Below, one piece after another: positions 45,195 through 53,299 of a stretch of DNA of 64,000 bases. The translations under genes and the position numbers were made by a program. The stretch's first letter is position 1, and every line of letters begins with the position of its first letter. This DNA is from Streptomyces goshikiensis (GTDB lineage: Bacteria; Actinomycetota; Actinomycetes; Streptomycetales; Streptomycetaceae): assembly GCF_014650555.1 (NCBI RefSeq), contig NZ_BMVE01000002.1:496001-560000 (forward strand). Direction: 5' to 3'. The notes under the pieces were generated by a model. It worked only from the letters and a program-made list of their open reading frames with translations. It did no database searches and was not told the origin of the DNA.

Positions 45195-45695
45195 CTACGT
45201 GGCCGCCGGACGCCGGCCGTTCTCCAGTTCCGCGGTTCCCTCGCCGGAGGTCAGGACCCGGTACGCCTCCTCGGTGCGCAGACCGAGCGCCCCCGGGAGG
45301 TAGGAGGTCAGCTCGGCGGGCTCGACCATCCGCCAGGAGAGCAGCTCATCCTCCTGGAGCGTGATCGCGGCGAGCCGCGCCTCGTCCAGGACGCCCCCGT
45401 CGTAGACGTAGGCGACCAGCGGCGGGCGGGCGCTGCCGAGCACCCAGTCGACGGCGAGGAGCCGCCCGAGCGGCAGGTCGAGGCCGATCTCCTCGGCGCT
45501 CTCGCGGCGGGCCGCCGCACGCGGGGACTCGCCCAGGTCGGACTCGATCGTGCCGCCCGGCAGGGCCCAGCCCTCGCGGTAGTTGGGCTCGACCAGCAGT
45601 ACCCGGCCGGCGGCGTCGAGGTAGAGCGCGGCGGCGCCGGCCAGCACCCGGGGCAGGCTCGCGATGTACGTGGCGTAGTCATCCGTGGTGGTCAC
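45195..45695 (-). CDS. Nudix hydrolase
   Basis: The 166-residue protein contains a full Nudix box: GGTIESDLGESPRAAARRES followed by AEEIGLDL, matching Gx5Ex7REUxEExGU. It hydrolyses a nucleoside diphosphate linked to another group; the substrate is unknown. The start is GTG at 45695, with TAGGGT (as ACCCTA, 45702-45707) six bases upstream in the leaderless layout. Confidence 0.92.
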   Translation of the reverse strand: MTTTDDYATYIASLPRVLAGAAALYLDAAGRVLLVEPNYREGWALPGGTIESDLGESPRAAARRESAEEIGLDLPLGRLLAVDWVLGSARPPLVAYVYDGGVLDEARLAAITLQEDELLSWRMVEPAELTSYLPGALGLRTEEAYRVLTSGEGTAELENGRRPAAT

Positions 45696-45726
45696 CCGGC
45701 AACCCTACCCAGGCGCCCCGGAAGGC

Positions 45727-47448
45727 CTACGGCTCCGGGGTACCCGCGCCGTCGTCCCCCCGGCCCGCCCGGCCCGGTCCGGCGACGCGGCGCAGCCGGT
45801 GGTGGCGGGCCGGGCCCTGCTCGGTGAGGGCGTCGCCGACCATCGCCCTGACCGCGTCGCGCATGCCGTGCAGGGGGTGGTGGCGGGCGGGGCCCGCTCC
45901 GGGGTCCTGGCGCAGTTCGGTGACCAGGGCCCAGCACAGCAGCAGCATGACGAGGACGAAGGGCAGCGCGACCAGGATGGTGGCGGTCTGCAGGGACTTC
46001 AGGCCGCCCGCGACGAGGAGGACGGCGGCGACCGCCGCCATCAGGATGCCCCAGGTGACGACGAGCCAGGTGGGAGGGTTCAGGGAGCCGCGGCTGGTGA
46101 GCGAGCCCATCACCAGCGAGGCCGAGTCGGCGCTGGTGACGAAGTAGGTCATGACCAGGACCATCGCGACGTACGAGGTGAGCGTGCCCAGCGGGAGCGC
46201 GTCGAGCATCGCGAAGAGGGAGGCCTCCGCCCCGTCCTTGACCTTCACGGCGAGATCCGCGGCGCCGGTGGAGTCGAGGCGGATCGCGGTGCCGCCCATG
46301 ACGCAGAACCAGACGGCCGTGGCGCCGCTGGGGACCAGCAGGACGCCGATCAGGAACTCGCGGATGGTGCGGCCGCGGGAGATGCGGGCGATGAAGGTGC
46401 CGACGAAGGGGGCCCAGGAGAGCCACCAGGCCCAGTAGAAGATCGTCCACGCGCCGAGCCAGGCGCTGTCGGTGAACGCCCCGGTACGGGTGGCCATGGG
46501 CAGCAGTTCGTGGAGGTAGCTGCCCACGCTCGCCGGGATCACGTCGAGGACGTAGACGGTCGGGCCGAGGACGAACACGAAGAGCATCAGCGCGGCGGCG
46601 AGCACGAGGTTGATGGTGCTGAGCCATTTGACGCCCTTGTGGAGGCCGGAGAAGGCCGAGAGCACGAAGGCGGCGGACAGCGAGGCGATGATGATGAGCT
46701 GGACGGAGGTGGAGTTATCGGTCCCGGCGGTGAGGCTGAGCCCCTCGGCCACCTGGAGCGCGCCGAGGCCGAGGCTGGTGGCGGTGCCGAAGACGGTGGC
46801 GAAGACGGCGAGCAGGTCCACGGCCCTGCCGGGCCAGCCGTCGGCCCTCTCCTGGCCCATCAGCGGGACGAAGGCGGAGCTGAGCCGGTTGCCGCGGCCC
46901 TTGCGGAAGGTCGCGTAGGCGAGGGCGAGGCCGGCGATGCCGTAGATCGCCCAGGGGGTGAGGGTCCAGTGGAAGAAGGAGTAGTCGAGGGCCGCCTGGG
47001 CGGCGGCCCCGGTGCCGGGGGCGGCGCCCGAGGAGGGCGGCGGGTTCAGGTAGTGGGTCAGGGGCTCGCCGACCCCGTAGAACATCAGGCCGATGCCCAT
47101 GCCGGCGCTGAACATCATCGCGATCCACGCGAGGTTGGTGAACTCGGGCTCGGAGTCGTCGGCGCCGAGCCGGATCCGGCCGAAGCGGCTGATGGCGAGG
47201 ACGACGCACATGACGAGGAACACGTCGGCGGCGATCACGAACAGCCAGGCGAAATTGGCGAGCACCCACGCGAGGGCGGCGGCGGACGCCGTGTCGAAGG
47301 AATCCTTGCCGAGCGCCGCCCAGGCGACGACGGCGAGCACGGCGATCACTCCGATGGCGACGAGGCTGAGGTCGGGGGCGCCGTCCGCGCCGCCCGGGCT
47401 CCCACCTGGGGGTTCCGGAGGTGACTGGGCCAGTGATTCCGTACTCAT
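45727..47448 (-). CDS. BCCT-family transporter (betaine/choline/carnitine)
   Basis: The 573-residue protein has twelve hydrophobic helices and the family's Trp-rich signature TIFYWAWWLSWAPFVGTF followed by IARISRGRTIREF. MGIGLMFYGVGEPLTHY gives the glycine-rich stretch of helix 3, in the form found in sodium- or proton-coupled betaine carriers. It should import glycine betaine or a related quaternary amine, often for osmoprotection. The polar N-terminus is about 35 residues long; the C-terminal tail is basic, as in osmosensing members. Confidence 0.93.
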   Translation of the reverse strand: MSTESLAQSPPEPPGGSPGGADGAPDLSLVAIGVIAVLAVVAWAALGKDSFDTASAAALAWVLANFAWLFVIAADVFLVMCVVLAISRFGRIRLGADDSEPEFTNLAWIAMMFSAGMGIGLMFYGVGEPLTHYLNPPPSSGAAPGTGAAAQAALDYSFFHWTLTPWAIYGIAGLALAYATFRKGRGNRLSSAFVPLMGQERADGWPGRAVDLLAVFATVFGTATSLGLGALQVAEGLSLTAGTDNSTSVQLIIIASLSAAFVLSAFSGLHKGVKWLSTINLVLAAALMLFVFVLGPTVYVLDVIPASVGSYLHELLPMATRTGAFTDSAWLGAWTIFYWAWWLSWAPFVGTFIARISRGRTIREFLIGVLLVPSGATAVWFCVMGGTAIRLDSTGAADLAVKVKDGAEASLFAMLDALPLGTLTSYVAMVLVMTYFVTSADSASLVMGSLTSRGSLNPPTWLVVTWGILMAAVAAVLLVAGGLKSLQTATILVALPFVLVMLLLCWALVTELRQDPGAGPARHHPLHGMRDAVRAMVGDALTEQGPARHHRLRRVAGPGRAGRGDDGAGTPEP

Positions 47449-47592
47449 GGGGCCACACTATGCAGGCGTATATCCGTATTTAGGGCCATGGCGCGCCGGG
47501 TGTGGCCCAGGCCACGCATGGGCATAGGAGGATCCTCCGGATACGCTCATGGCGGGCGCGACTGCACTGTTCGATAGCAAGGGATCAGCAAG

Positions 47593-48741
47593 GTGACGAA
47601 CGGAGCAGTAACTGAGACCGCGCGCGTGCTCATCGCCGCGGACAAATTCAAGGGCTCGCTCACGGCCGTACAGGTCGCGGAGCGGGTGACGGCCGGGCTC
47701 CGCCGGGCCGTACCGGGCGTGGAGGTCGAGACCCTCCCCGTCGCGGACGGCGGGGACGGTACGGTCGCGGCCGCCGTCGCGGCCGGCTTCGAACGCCGGG
47801 AGGTACGGGTCACCGGGCCGCTCGGCGACGAGGTCACGGCGGCGTTCGCGCTGCGCGACGGCACCGCGGTGGTCGAGATGGCGGAGGCCTCCGGGCTCCA
47901 GCTGCTGCCGGCGGGTGTCTTCGCCCCGCTGACGGCGACCACGTACGGCTCCGGCGAGGTGCTGAAGGCCGCGCTGGACGCGGGCGCGCGCTCGATCGTG
48001 TTCGGCGTGGGCGGCAGCGCCACCACCGACGGCGGCGCGGGCATGCTGGCCGCGCTGGGAGCGGTGTTCCTGGACGGCAGCGGCGAGCCGGTCGGTCCGG
48101 GCGGCGGCGCGCTGGCCGAGCTGGCCTCGGCGGACCTCTCCGGGGTCGACCCGCGCTTCGCGGAGGTCGAATTCGTCCTGGCGAGCGACGTGGACAACCC
48201 GCTGACCGGCCCGAAGGGCGCCCCGGCGGTCTACGGACCGCAGAAAGGGGCCTCGCCGCAGGACGTGGCGACGCTGGACGCGGCGCTGGCGCACTTCGCG
48301 GTGGTCCTGGCGGAGGCGATCGGCCCGAAGGCCGCCGAGCTGGCGGCCTCCCCGGGCGCGGGCGGCGCGGGCGGCATCGGCTACGGCGCGCTGCTGCTCG
48401 GCGCGTCGTTCCGCCCCGGCATCGAGCTGATGCTGGACGTACTGGGCTTCGCGCCGGCCCTGGAGCGGGCCACGCTGGTGATCACCGGTGAGGGCTCGCT
48501 GGACGAGCAGACCCTGCACGGCAAGGCCCCGGCGGGCGTCGCGGCCGCGGCCCGTGCGGCGGGCAAGGAGGTCGTGGCGGTCTGCGGCCGCCTCCTGCTG
48601 GAACCCGAGGCGCTCCGGGCGGCCGGGATCCGGCGGGCGTACCCGCTGACGGAGATCGAGCCGGATCCGGCGAAGTGCATCGCCAACGCGGGCCCGCTGC
48701 TGGAGCGGGTCGCGGCCGCCATCGCCGCCGACACCCTCTGA
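47593..48741 (+). CDS. Glycerate kinase
   Basis: The 382-residue product belongs to the GckA/GlxK family: VLIAADKFKGSLTAVQVAE at the start, VADGGDGTVAAAV, GVGGSATTDGGAGMLAALG and ITGEGSLDEQTLHGKAP are all conserved. It phosphorylates glycerate, linking glyoxylate and glycerate metabolism to glycolysis. This may matter because the nearby ethylmalonyl-CoA pathway releases glyoxylate. GTG 47593 follows AGCAAG. A strong terminator lies 100 bases beyond the stop. Confidence 0.93.
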   Translation: MTNGAVTETARVLIAADKFKGSLTAVQVAERVTAGLRRAVPGVEVETLPVADGGDGTVAAAVAAGFERREVRVTGPLGDEVTAAFALRDGTAVVEMAEASGLQLLPAGVFAPLTATTYGSGEVLKAALDAGARSIVFGVGGSATTDGGAGMLAALGAVFLDGSGEPVGPGGGALAELASADLSGVDPRFAEVEFVLASDVDNPLTGPKGAPAVYGPQKGASPQDVATLDAALAHFAVVLAEAIGPKAAELAASPGAGGAGGIGYGALLLGASFRPGIELMLDVLGFAPALERATLVITGEGSLDEQTLHGKAPAGVAAAARAAGKEVVAVCGRLLLEPEALRAAGIRRAYPLTEIEPDPAKCIANAGPLLERVAAAIAADTL

Positions 48742-48842
48742 CCCTCCCGCCCCCGAGGCCCGGCGCCCACCAGGACGCCGGGCCTCCGCCGTACCCGGGC
48801 CCTGCCGGGCTCCCAGGGCGCCCGGCAGGACCCATGTACGCG

Positions 48843-48881
48843 GAAGGGCCCCCGGTGCCTCGGTGGCATCGGGGGCCCTTC
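48843..48881. terminator. Long stem-loop between glycerate kinase and pssA
   Basis: Arms 48843-48859 (GAAGGGCCCCCGGTGCC) and 48865-48881 pair over 17 positions with one G-T wobble and a five-base loop. TTGGTT follows on the plus strand. It separates converging genes, so it probably works in both directions. Confidence 0.85.
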
Positions 48882-48900
48882 TTGGTTCGCTTGGCCCCGG

Positions 48901-49770
48901 TCAGGGGATCTGCGTCGCGCGCGCCTCGCGGCGGTTGTGGCGGAACGTGTTCGCGCGACGGGTAGTCGCGAACAGCGGGATCGTCGCCGCCAGGGCGATC
49001 TGGAGCGCGCAGCCCGTCTGGAGCAGCAGCTGGCCGCCCGGCGCGTCGAACGCCCAGGCCGCGAGCAGGCCCATGGCGCCCACGATCCAGCTCAGCATCG
49101 CCACCGCGAGGACACCCCGCGGCTTCGGGTACTCGACCCGGCTCACCATGAGCCACGCCACACCGATGATCGCCAGCAGCGTCGGGATGAACTTCAGCTC
49201 CAGCAGCACGATCGAGACGACCGTCAGCGCGCCGAAGGGGCTCGGCATGCCCTGGAACATGCCGTCCTTCAGCGTCACGCAGCTGAATCTGGCGAGTCGC
49301 AGGACGACCGCCAGCAGCACCACGATGGCCGCCAGCGCGGACATCTTCTGGTGCGCGTCGTCGGCGACCATGCCGTAGACCAGCACGAAGTACGCCGGCG
49401 CCAGGCCGAAGCTGATCAGGTCGGACAGGTTGTCCAGCTCCGCGCCCATCGGCGAGCTGCGCAGCTTCCGGGCGACGATGCCGTCGAAGAGGTCGAAGAC
49501 CGCCGCGAGGAGCATCAGTATCACCGCGGTCGCCGCGCTGTGCCGGGCCATGCCCGACTCGCCGCTGCCGGTGAGGTGCGGAATGAGGATCCCGGTGGTG
49601 GTGAAGTACACCGCCATGAATCCGCACGTGGCGTTACCGAGGGTGAGCGTGTCCGCTATCGACAGCCGCAGGGACAGCGGCATGTCGTCCTCGGGGGACT
49701 CCTCCTCGGCGGGTTCGGGAACCCAGCCCTGCGACGGGGTCGAGGGGGTCTCAGGGTCAGTCACGGTCAA
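48901..49770 (-). CDS. pssA: CDP-diacylglycerol-serine O-phosphatidyltransferase
   Basis: The 289-residue membrane enzyme carries the CDP-alcohol phosphatidyltransferase motif DGx2ARx8Gx3Dx3D, seen as FDGIVARKLRSSPMGAELDN followed by LSD. Eight or so hydrophobic segments surround it. It makes phosphatidylserine from CDP-diacylglycerol and serine. The first 13 bases overlap the end of psd, whose product decarboxylates the phosphatidylserine to phosphatidylethanolamine. Confidence 0.93.
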   Translation of the reverse strand: MTVTDPETPSTPSQGWVPEPAEEESPEDDMPLSLRLSIADTLTLGNATCGFMAVYFTTTGILIPHLTGSGESGMARHSAATAVILMLLAAVFDLFDGIVARKLRSSPMGAELDNLSDLISFGLAPAYFVLVYGMVADDAHQKMSALAAIVVLLAVVLRLARFSCVTLKDGMFQGMPSPFGALTVVSIVLLELKFIPTLLAIIGVAWLMVSRVEYPKPRGVLAVAMLSWIVGAMGLLAAWAFDAPGGQLLLQTGCALQIALAATIPLFATTRRANTFRHNRREARATQIP

Positions 49771-50413
49771 TTCGGGTCACCCCCGCGGTGGTGGCCTGTC
49801 CGACCTCGACCGCGACTTCGACACCCTCGGGGAGGTAGATGTCGACGCGGGAGCCGAAGCGGATCAGACCGATGCGTTCGCCCTGCTCCACCTTGGTGCC
49901 GGCCGGCAGGTACGGGACGATGCGTCGCGCGACGGCGCCGGCGATCTGCACCATCTCGATGTCGCCGAGCTCGGTGTCGAAGTGCCAGACGACGCGCTCG
50001 TTGTTCTCGCTCTCCTTGTTGAACGCCGGGACGAACCCGCCGGGGATGTGCTCCACGGACGTCACCGTGCCGGCCAGCGGCGCGCGGTTGACGTGGACGT
50101 TCAGAGGGCTCATGAAGATCGCGACGCGGGTACGCCCGTCCTTCCACGGCATGATGCTCTGCACCACACCGTCTGCGGGCGAGATGACACGGCCCTGGGT
50201 GATCTCACGCTCGGGGTCGCGGAAGAACCACAGCATGCCCGCCGCGAGAGCGGTGGCGGGCACGGCCGCGGCGGCCCAGCGTCCGGACTTGCGGGCCCGG
50301 GTGAGGCTGAGCGCCGCGGTGGCGACGGTCGGCAGGAGCCACGGCGATGCTCCGCGTGCGAGACGTCCGTTCAGGAAGCCGACGCGAGGTGCAGAGGTTT
50401 GGCTGTGGGGCAT
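49757..50413 (-). CDS. psd: Phosphatidylserine decarboxylase proenzyme
   Basis: ATG at 50413 gives 218 residues; an in-frame ATG at 50449 would add twelve non-conserved ones. It is the short archaetidylserine-type form: the self-cleavage site is Gly-Ser in LIRFGSRVD, producing the pyruvoyl cofactor, and MSPLNVHVNRAP is the other family signature. A hydrophobic region near the N-terminus holds it in the membrane. It converts phosphatidylserine to phosphatidylethanolamine and is coupled to pssA. Confidence 0.92.
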   Translation of the reverse strand: MPHSQTSAPRVGFLNGRLARGASPWLLPTVATAALSLTRARKSGRWAAAAVPATALAAGMLWFFRDPEREITQGRVISPADGVVQSIMPWKDGRTRVAIFMSPLNVHVNRAPLAGTVTSVEHIPGGFVPAFNKESENNERVVWHFDTELGDIEMVQIAGAVARRIVPYLPAGTKVEQGERIGLIRFGSRVDIYLPEGVEVAVEVGQATTAGVTRIDRD

Positions 50414-50488
50414 GGATGACCTTCGTAGCGGGTGATTGCCGCGCCGCAAACGGGGGGACGGGACGGCGGCTTTCCTGGAATGCTATCG

Positions 50489-50549
50489 GTTGCGCGCAAC
50501 AACTGGGCAAGCCAGAAGCCGAGTCGATGGCCGTCGGCCAGTGACTGGC
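50489..50549. promoter_or_regulatory. Two palindromes upstream of psd
   Basis: GTTGCGCGCAAC (50489-50500) is a perfect 12-base palindrome, and GCCAGTGACTGGC (50537-50549) a 13-base palindrome about a central G. CAGTGACT is also directly repeated ten bases apart (50539 and 50549). The region is AT-richer than its surroundings and lies between the acyl-CoA dehydrogenase stop and psd, so it probably contains the psd promoter and an operator. Confidence 0.5.
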
Positions 50550-50599
50550 AGTGACTCTTTTGCGACGAACCCCAGAAGGATTCGCCGCAAAAGGTACAT

Positions 50600-51805
50600 T
50601 CAGCCCTGGAGCCGGTACTCCTCGAGCAGGCGTCGCCCGATGATCATTTTCTGGATCTCGGCGGTACCTTCACCGATCAGGAGCATGGGGGCTTCCCGGT
50701 AGAGGCGCTCGATCTCGTACTCCTTCGAGAAGCCGTAGCCACCGTGGATACGGAAGGCGTCCTCCACCACCTCCTTGCAGTACTCGGAGGCGAGGTACTT
50801 CGCCATCCCTGCTTCGAGGTCGTTTCGTTCCCCAGAGTCCTTTTTGCGTGCTGCATTGACCATCATCGCATGGGCGGCTTCGACCTTGGTAGCCATCTCG
50901 GCCAGCTTGAACTGGATTGCCTGGTGCTCGGCGATCGCCTTGCCGAAAGTGTGACGTTGCTGGGCATAAGAGACACCCAGCTCGAAAGCACGCTGAGCGA
51001 CGCCACAGCCACGGGCGGCCACGTTCACGCGGCCGACCTCGACCCCGTCCATCATTTGGTAAAACCCTCGGCCCGTCTGGCCTCCGAGCACACGATTGGC
51101 CGGAATGCGCAGTCCGTCCATGATGAGCTCGGTCGTGTCGACGCCCTTGTAGCCCATCTTGTCGATCTTGCCGGGGATGGTCAGGCCCGGACGGACCTCA
51201 CCGAAGCCCGGCTCCTTCTCGACGAGGAAGGTCGTCATCGACTTGTGGGGCGCCGTGCCCTCGGGGTGTCCTTCGTCACTCCGGACCAGAACGGCCACCA
51301 GGGTCGACGATCCGCCGTTCGTGAGCCACATCTTCTGGCCGTTCAGGACGTACTCGTCGCCGTCCTTCACCGCCTTGGACGTGATGGCCGACACGTCCGA
51401 GCCCAGCGCCGGCTCGGACATCGAGAACGCGCCGCGCACCTCGCCCAGCGCCATCCGGGGGAGGAAGTGGTCCTTCTGCTCCTGCGTGCCGTGCTGCTTG
51501 AGCATGTACGCCACGATGAAGTGGGTGTTGATGATGCCCGAGACGGACATCCAGCCACGCGCTATCTCCTCCACGCACAGCGCGTAGGTGAGCAACGACT
51601 CACCCAGACCGCCGTACTCCTCGGGAATCATCAGCCCGAACAGGCCGAGTTCCTTGAGTCCGTCGACGATCTGCTGCGGGTACTCGTCACGGTGTTCGAG
51701 TTCCGTCGCGACCGGGATGATCTCCTTGTCGACGAACTCCCGGACGGTCTTCAGGATCTCCCGCTGGACGTCGGTGAGCCCGGCGGTCTGGGCGAGTCGG
51801 GCCAT
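50600..51805 (-). CDS. Acyl-CoA dehydrogenase, probable methylsuccinyl-CoA dehydrogenase
   Basis: The 401-residue flavoenzyme has the ACAD patterns GEVRGAFSMSEPALGSDVSA for substrate and flavin binding and LIGEGTAEIQKMIIGRRLL at the end, with the catalytic Glu region REAPMLLIGEGTAE. Its place last in the ethylmalonyl-CoA operon suggests it oxidises methylsuccinyl-CoA to mesaconyl-CoA. The proteobacterial Mcd is longer (about 550 residues as I recall), so this is a short form. Its 3' half has unusually low GC for the window (33 of 60 bases at 50821-50880, 34 of 60 at 50941-51000). Confidence 0.88.
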   Translation of the reverse strand: MARLAQTAGLTDVQREILKTVREFVDKEIIPVATELEHRDEYPQQIVDGLKELGLFGLMIPEEYGGLGESLLTYALCVEEIARGWMSVSGIINTHFIVAYMLKQHGTQEQKDHFLPRMALGEVRGAFSMSEPALGSDVSAITSKAVKDGDEYVLNGQKMWLTNGGSSTLVAVLVRSDEGHPEGTAPHKSMTTFLVEKEPGFGEVRPGLTIPGKIDKMGYKGVDTTELIMDGLRIPANRVLGGQTGRGFYQMMDGVEVGRVNVAARGCGVAQRAFELGVSYAQQRHTFGKAIAEHQAIQFKLAEMATKVEAAHAMMVNAARKKDSGERNDLEAGMAKYLASEYCKEVVEDAFRIHGGYGFSKEYEIERLYREAPMLLIGEGTAEIQKMIIGRRLLEEYRLQG

Positions 51806-51807
51806 GG

Positions 51808-52320
51808 CTACTTCCCCTGTTCCTTCAGCTGCGGGCGGCCGGGCTGTTCGCCGCCGCGCTCCTTGATGTACGTCTCGGTCGGGACCATCACCTTGCGCCG
51901 GAAGACGCAGACGAGGGTGCCGTCCTGCTTGTAGCCCTTGGTCTCCACGTAGACGATGCCGCGGTCGTTCTTCGACTTCGACGGGGTCTTGTCGAGGACC
52001 GTGGTCTCGCCGTAGATCGTGTCGCCGTGGAAGGTGGGCGCCACGTGCCGCAGGGACTCGATCTCCAGGTTGGCGATGGCCTTCCCGGAGACGTCCGGCA
52101 CCGACATGCCGAGCAGCAGGGAATAGATGTAATTGCCCACGACCACGTTCTTGCCGAAGTCGGTCGTGTTCTCGGCGTAGTTGCTGTCCATGTGGAGCGG
52201 GTGGTGGTTCATGGTCAGCAGACAGAAGAGGTGGTCGTCGTACTCCGTGACCGTCTTCCCGGGCCAGTGCTTGTAGACCGCGCCGACCTCGAACTCTTCG
52301 TACGTGCGTCCGAACTGCAT
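51808..52320 (-). CDS. MaoC-family dehydratase, probable mesaconyl-CoA hydratase
   Basis: The 170-residue hot-dog protein contains the hydratase pattern NHHPLHMDSNYAENTTDFGK and VVGNYIYSLLLGMSV. Its stop lies two bases before the acyl-CoA dehydrogenase start. In the pathway it would hydrate mesaconyl-CoA to beta-methylmalyl-CoA. Proteobacterial Mch is about twice as long with two hot-dog domains, so here a dimer of single domains is likely. Confidence 0.87.
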   Translation of the reverse strand: MQFGRTYEEFEVGAVYKHWPGKTVTEYDDHLFCLLTMNHHPLHMDSNYAENTTDFGKNVVVGNYIYSLLLGMSVPDVSGKAIANLEIESLRHVAPTFHGDTIYGETTVLDKTPSKSKNDRGIVYVETKGYKQDGTLVCVFRRKVMVPTETYIKERGGEQPGRPQLKEQGK

Positions 52321-52324
52321 GGTC

Positions 52325-53299
52325 CTAGGCCTCCGGGATCTCGAACTTGGTGGTGCGCTGCATCCCGGCCGCGCGGCCCTTGCCCGCGATGACCAGGGCC
52401 ATCTTGCGGCTCGCCTCGTCGATCATCTCGTCGCCGAGCATGGCCGAGCCCTTCTTGCCGCCGGCCTCGGAGGTGCACCAGTCGTAGGCGTCGAGGATCA
52501 GCTCGGAGTGGTCGTAGTCCTCCTGGGAGGGCGAGAAGACCTCGTTCGCCGCGTCGACCTGGCCCGGGTGCAGCACCCACTTGCCGTCGAAGCCCAGCGC
52601 CGCCGCCCGGCCGGCCACCTCGCGGTACGCGTCCACGTCGCGGATCTGGAGGAAGGGGCCGTCGATCGCCTGGAGGTCGTGCATGCGGGCCGCCATCAGG
52701 ATCCGCATCAGGATGTAGTGGTAGGCGTCCGCCGGGTAGCCGGGCGGCTGCATGCCCACGACCAGGGACTTCATGTTGATGGAGGCCATGAAGTCGGCCG
52801 GCCCGAAGATGATGGTCTCCAGCCGCGGCGAGGCGCCGGCGATCGCGTCGACGTTGACCAGGCCCTTGGCGTTCTCGATCTGCGCCTCGATGCCGATCTT
52901 GCCGACCTCGAAGCCCATCGTCTTCTCGATCTGGGTCAGCAGCAGGTCCAGCGCCACGACCTGCTGGGCGTCCTGGACCTTCGGCAGCATGATGCAGTCG
53001 AGGTTCTGGCCGGCGCCCTCGACGACCGTGATGACGTCCCGGTACGTCCAGTGCGTGGTCCAGTCGTTGACGCGCACGACCCGGGTCTTGCCCGTCCAGT
53101 CGCCGTTGTTCAGCGCGTCCACGATCGTGTGGCGGGCGCCTTCCTTGGCGAGCGGGGCGCAGGCGTCCTCCAGGTCGAGGAAGACCTGGTCGGCCGGCAG
53201 GCCCTGGGCCTTCTCCAGGAACCGCGGGTTCGAGCCGGGAACCGCGAGGCAGGAGCGGCGCGGCCGCAGCCGGTTGACCGGGGACGAGGGCGTGGTCAT
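52325..53299 (-). CDS. mcl: CoA ester lyase (beta-methylmalyl-CoA / malyl-CoA lyase)
   Basis: The 324-residue TIM-barrel protein belongs to the HpcH/CitE family: CLAVPGSNPRFLEKAQGLPA with VFLDLEDACAPLAK (metal and CoA sites), AQIENAKGLVNVDAI and KWVLHPGQVDAANE. It should cleave beta-methylmalyl-CoA to propionyl-CoA and glyoxylate. It overlaps the mutase stop by four bases, in keeping with one operon. A CitE-like role with another substrate is less likely given the context. Confidence 0.9.
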   Translation of the reverse strand: MTTPSSPVNRLRPRRSCLAVPGSNPRFLEKAQGLPADQVFLDLEDACAPLAKEGARHTIVDALNNGDWTGKTRVVRVNDWTTHWTYRDVITVVEGAGQNLDCIMLPKVQDAQQVVALDLLLTQIEKTMGFEVGKIGIEAQIENAKGLVNVDAIAGASPRLETIIFGPADFMASINMKSLVVGMQPPGYPADAYHYILMRILMAARMHDLQAIDGPFLQIRDVDAYREVAGRAAALGFDGKWVLHPGQVDAANEVFSPSQEDYDHSELILDAYDWCTSEAGGKKGSAMLGDEMIDEASRKMALVIAGKGRAAGMQRTTKFEIPEA

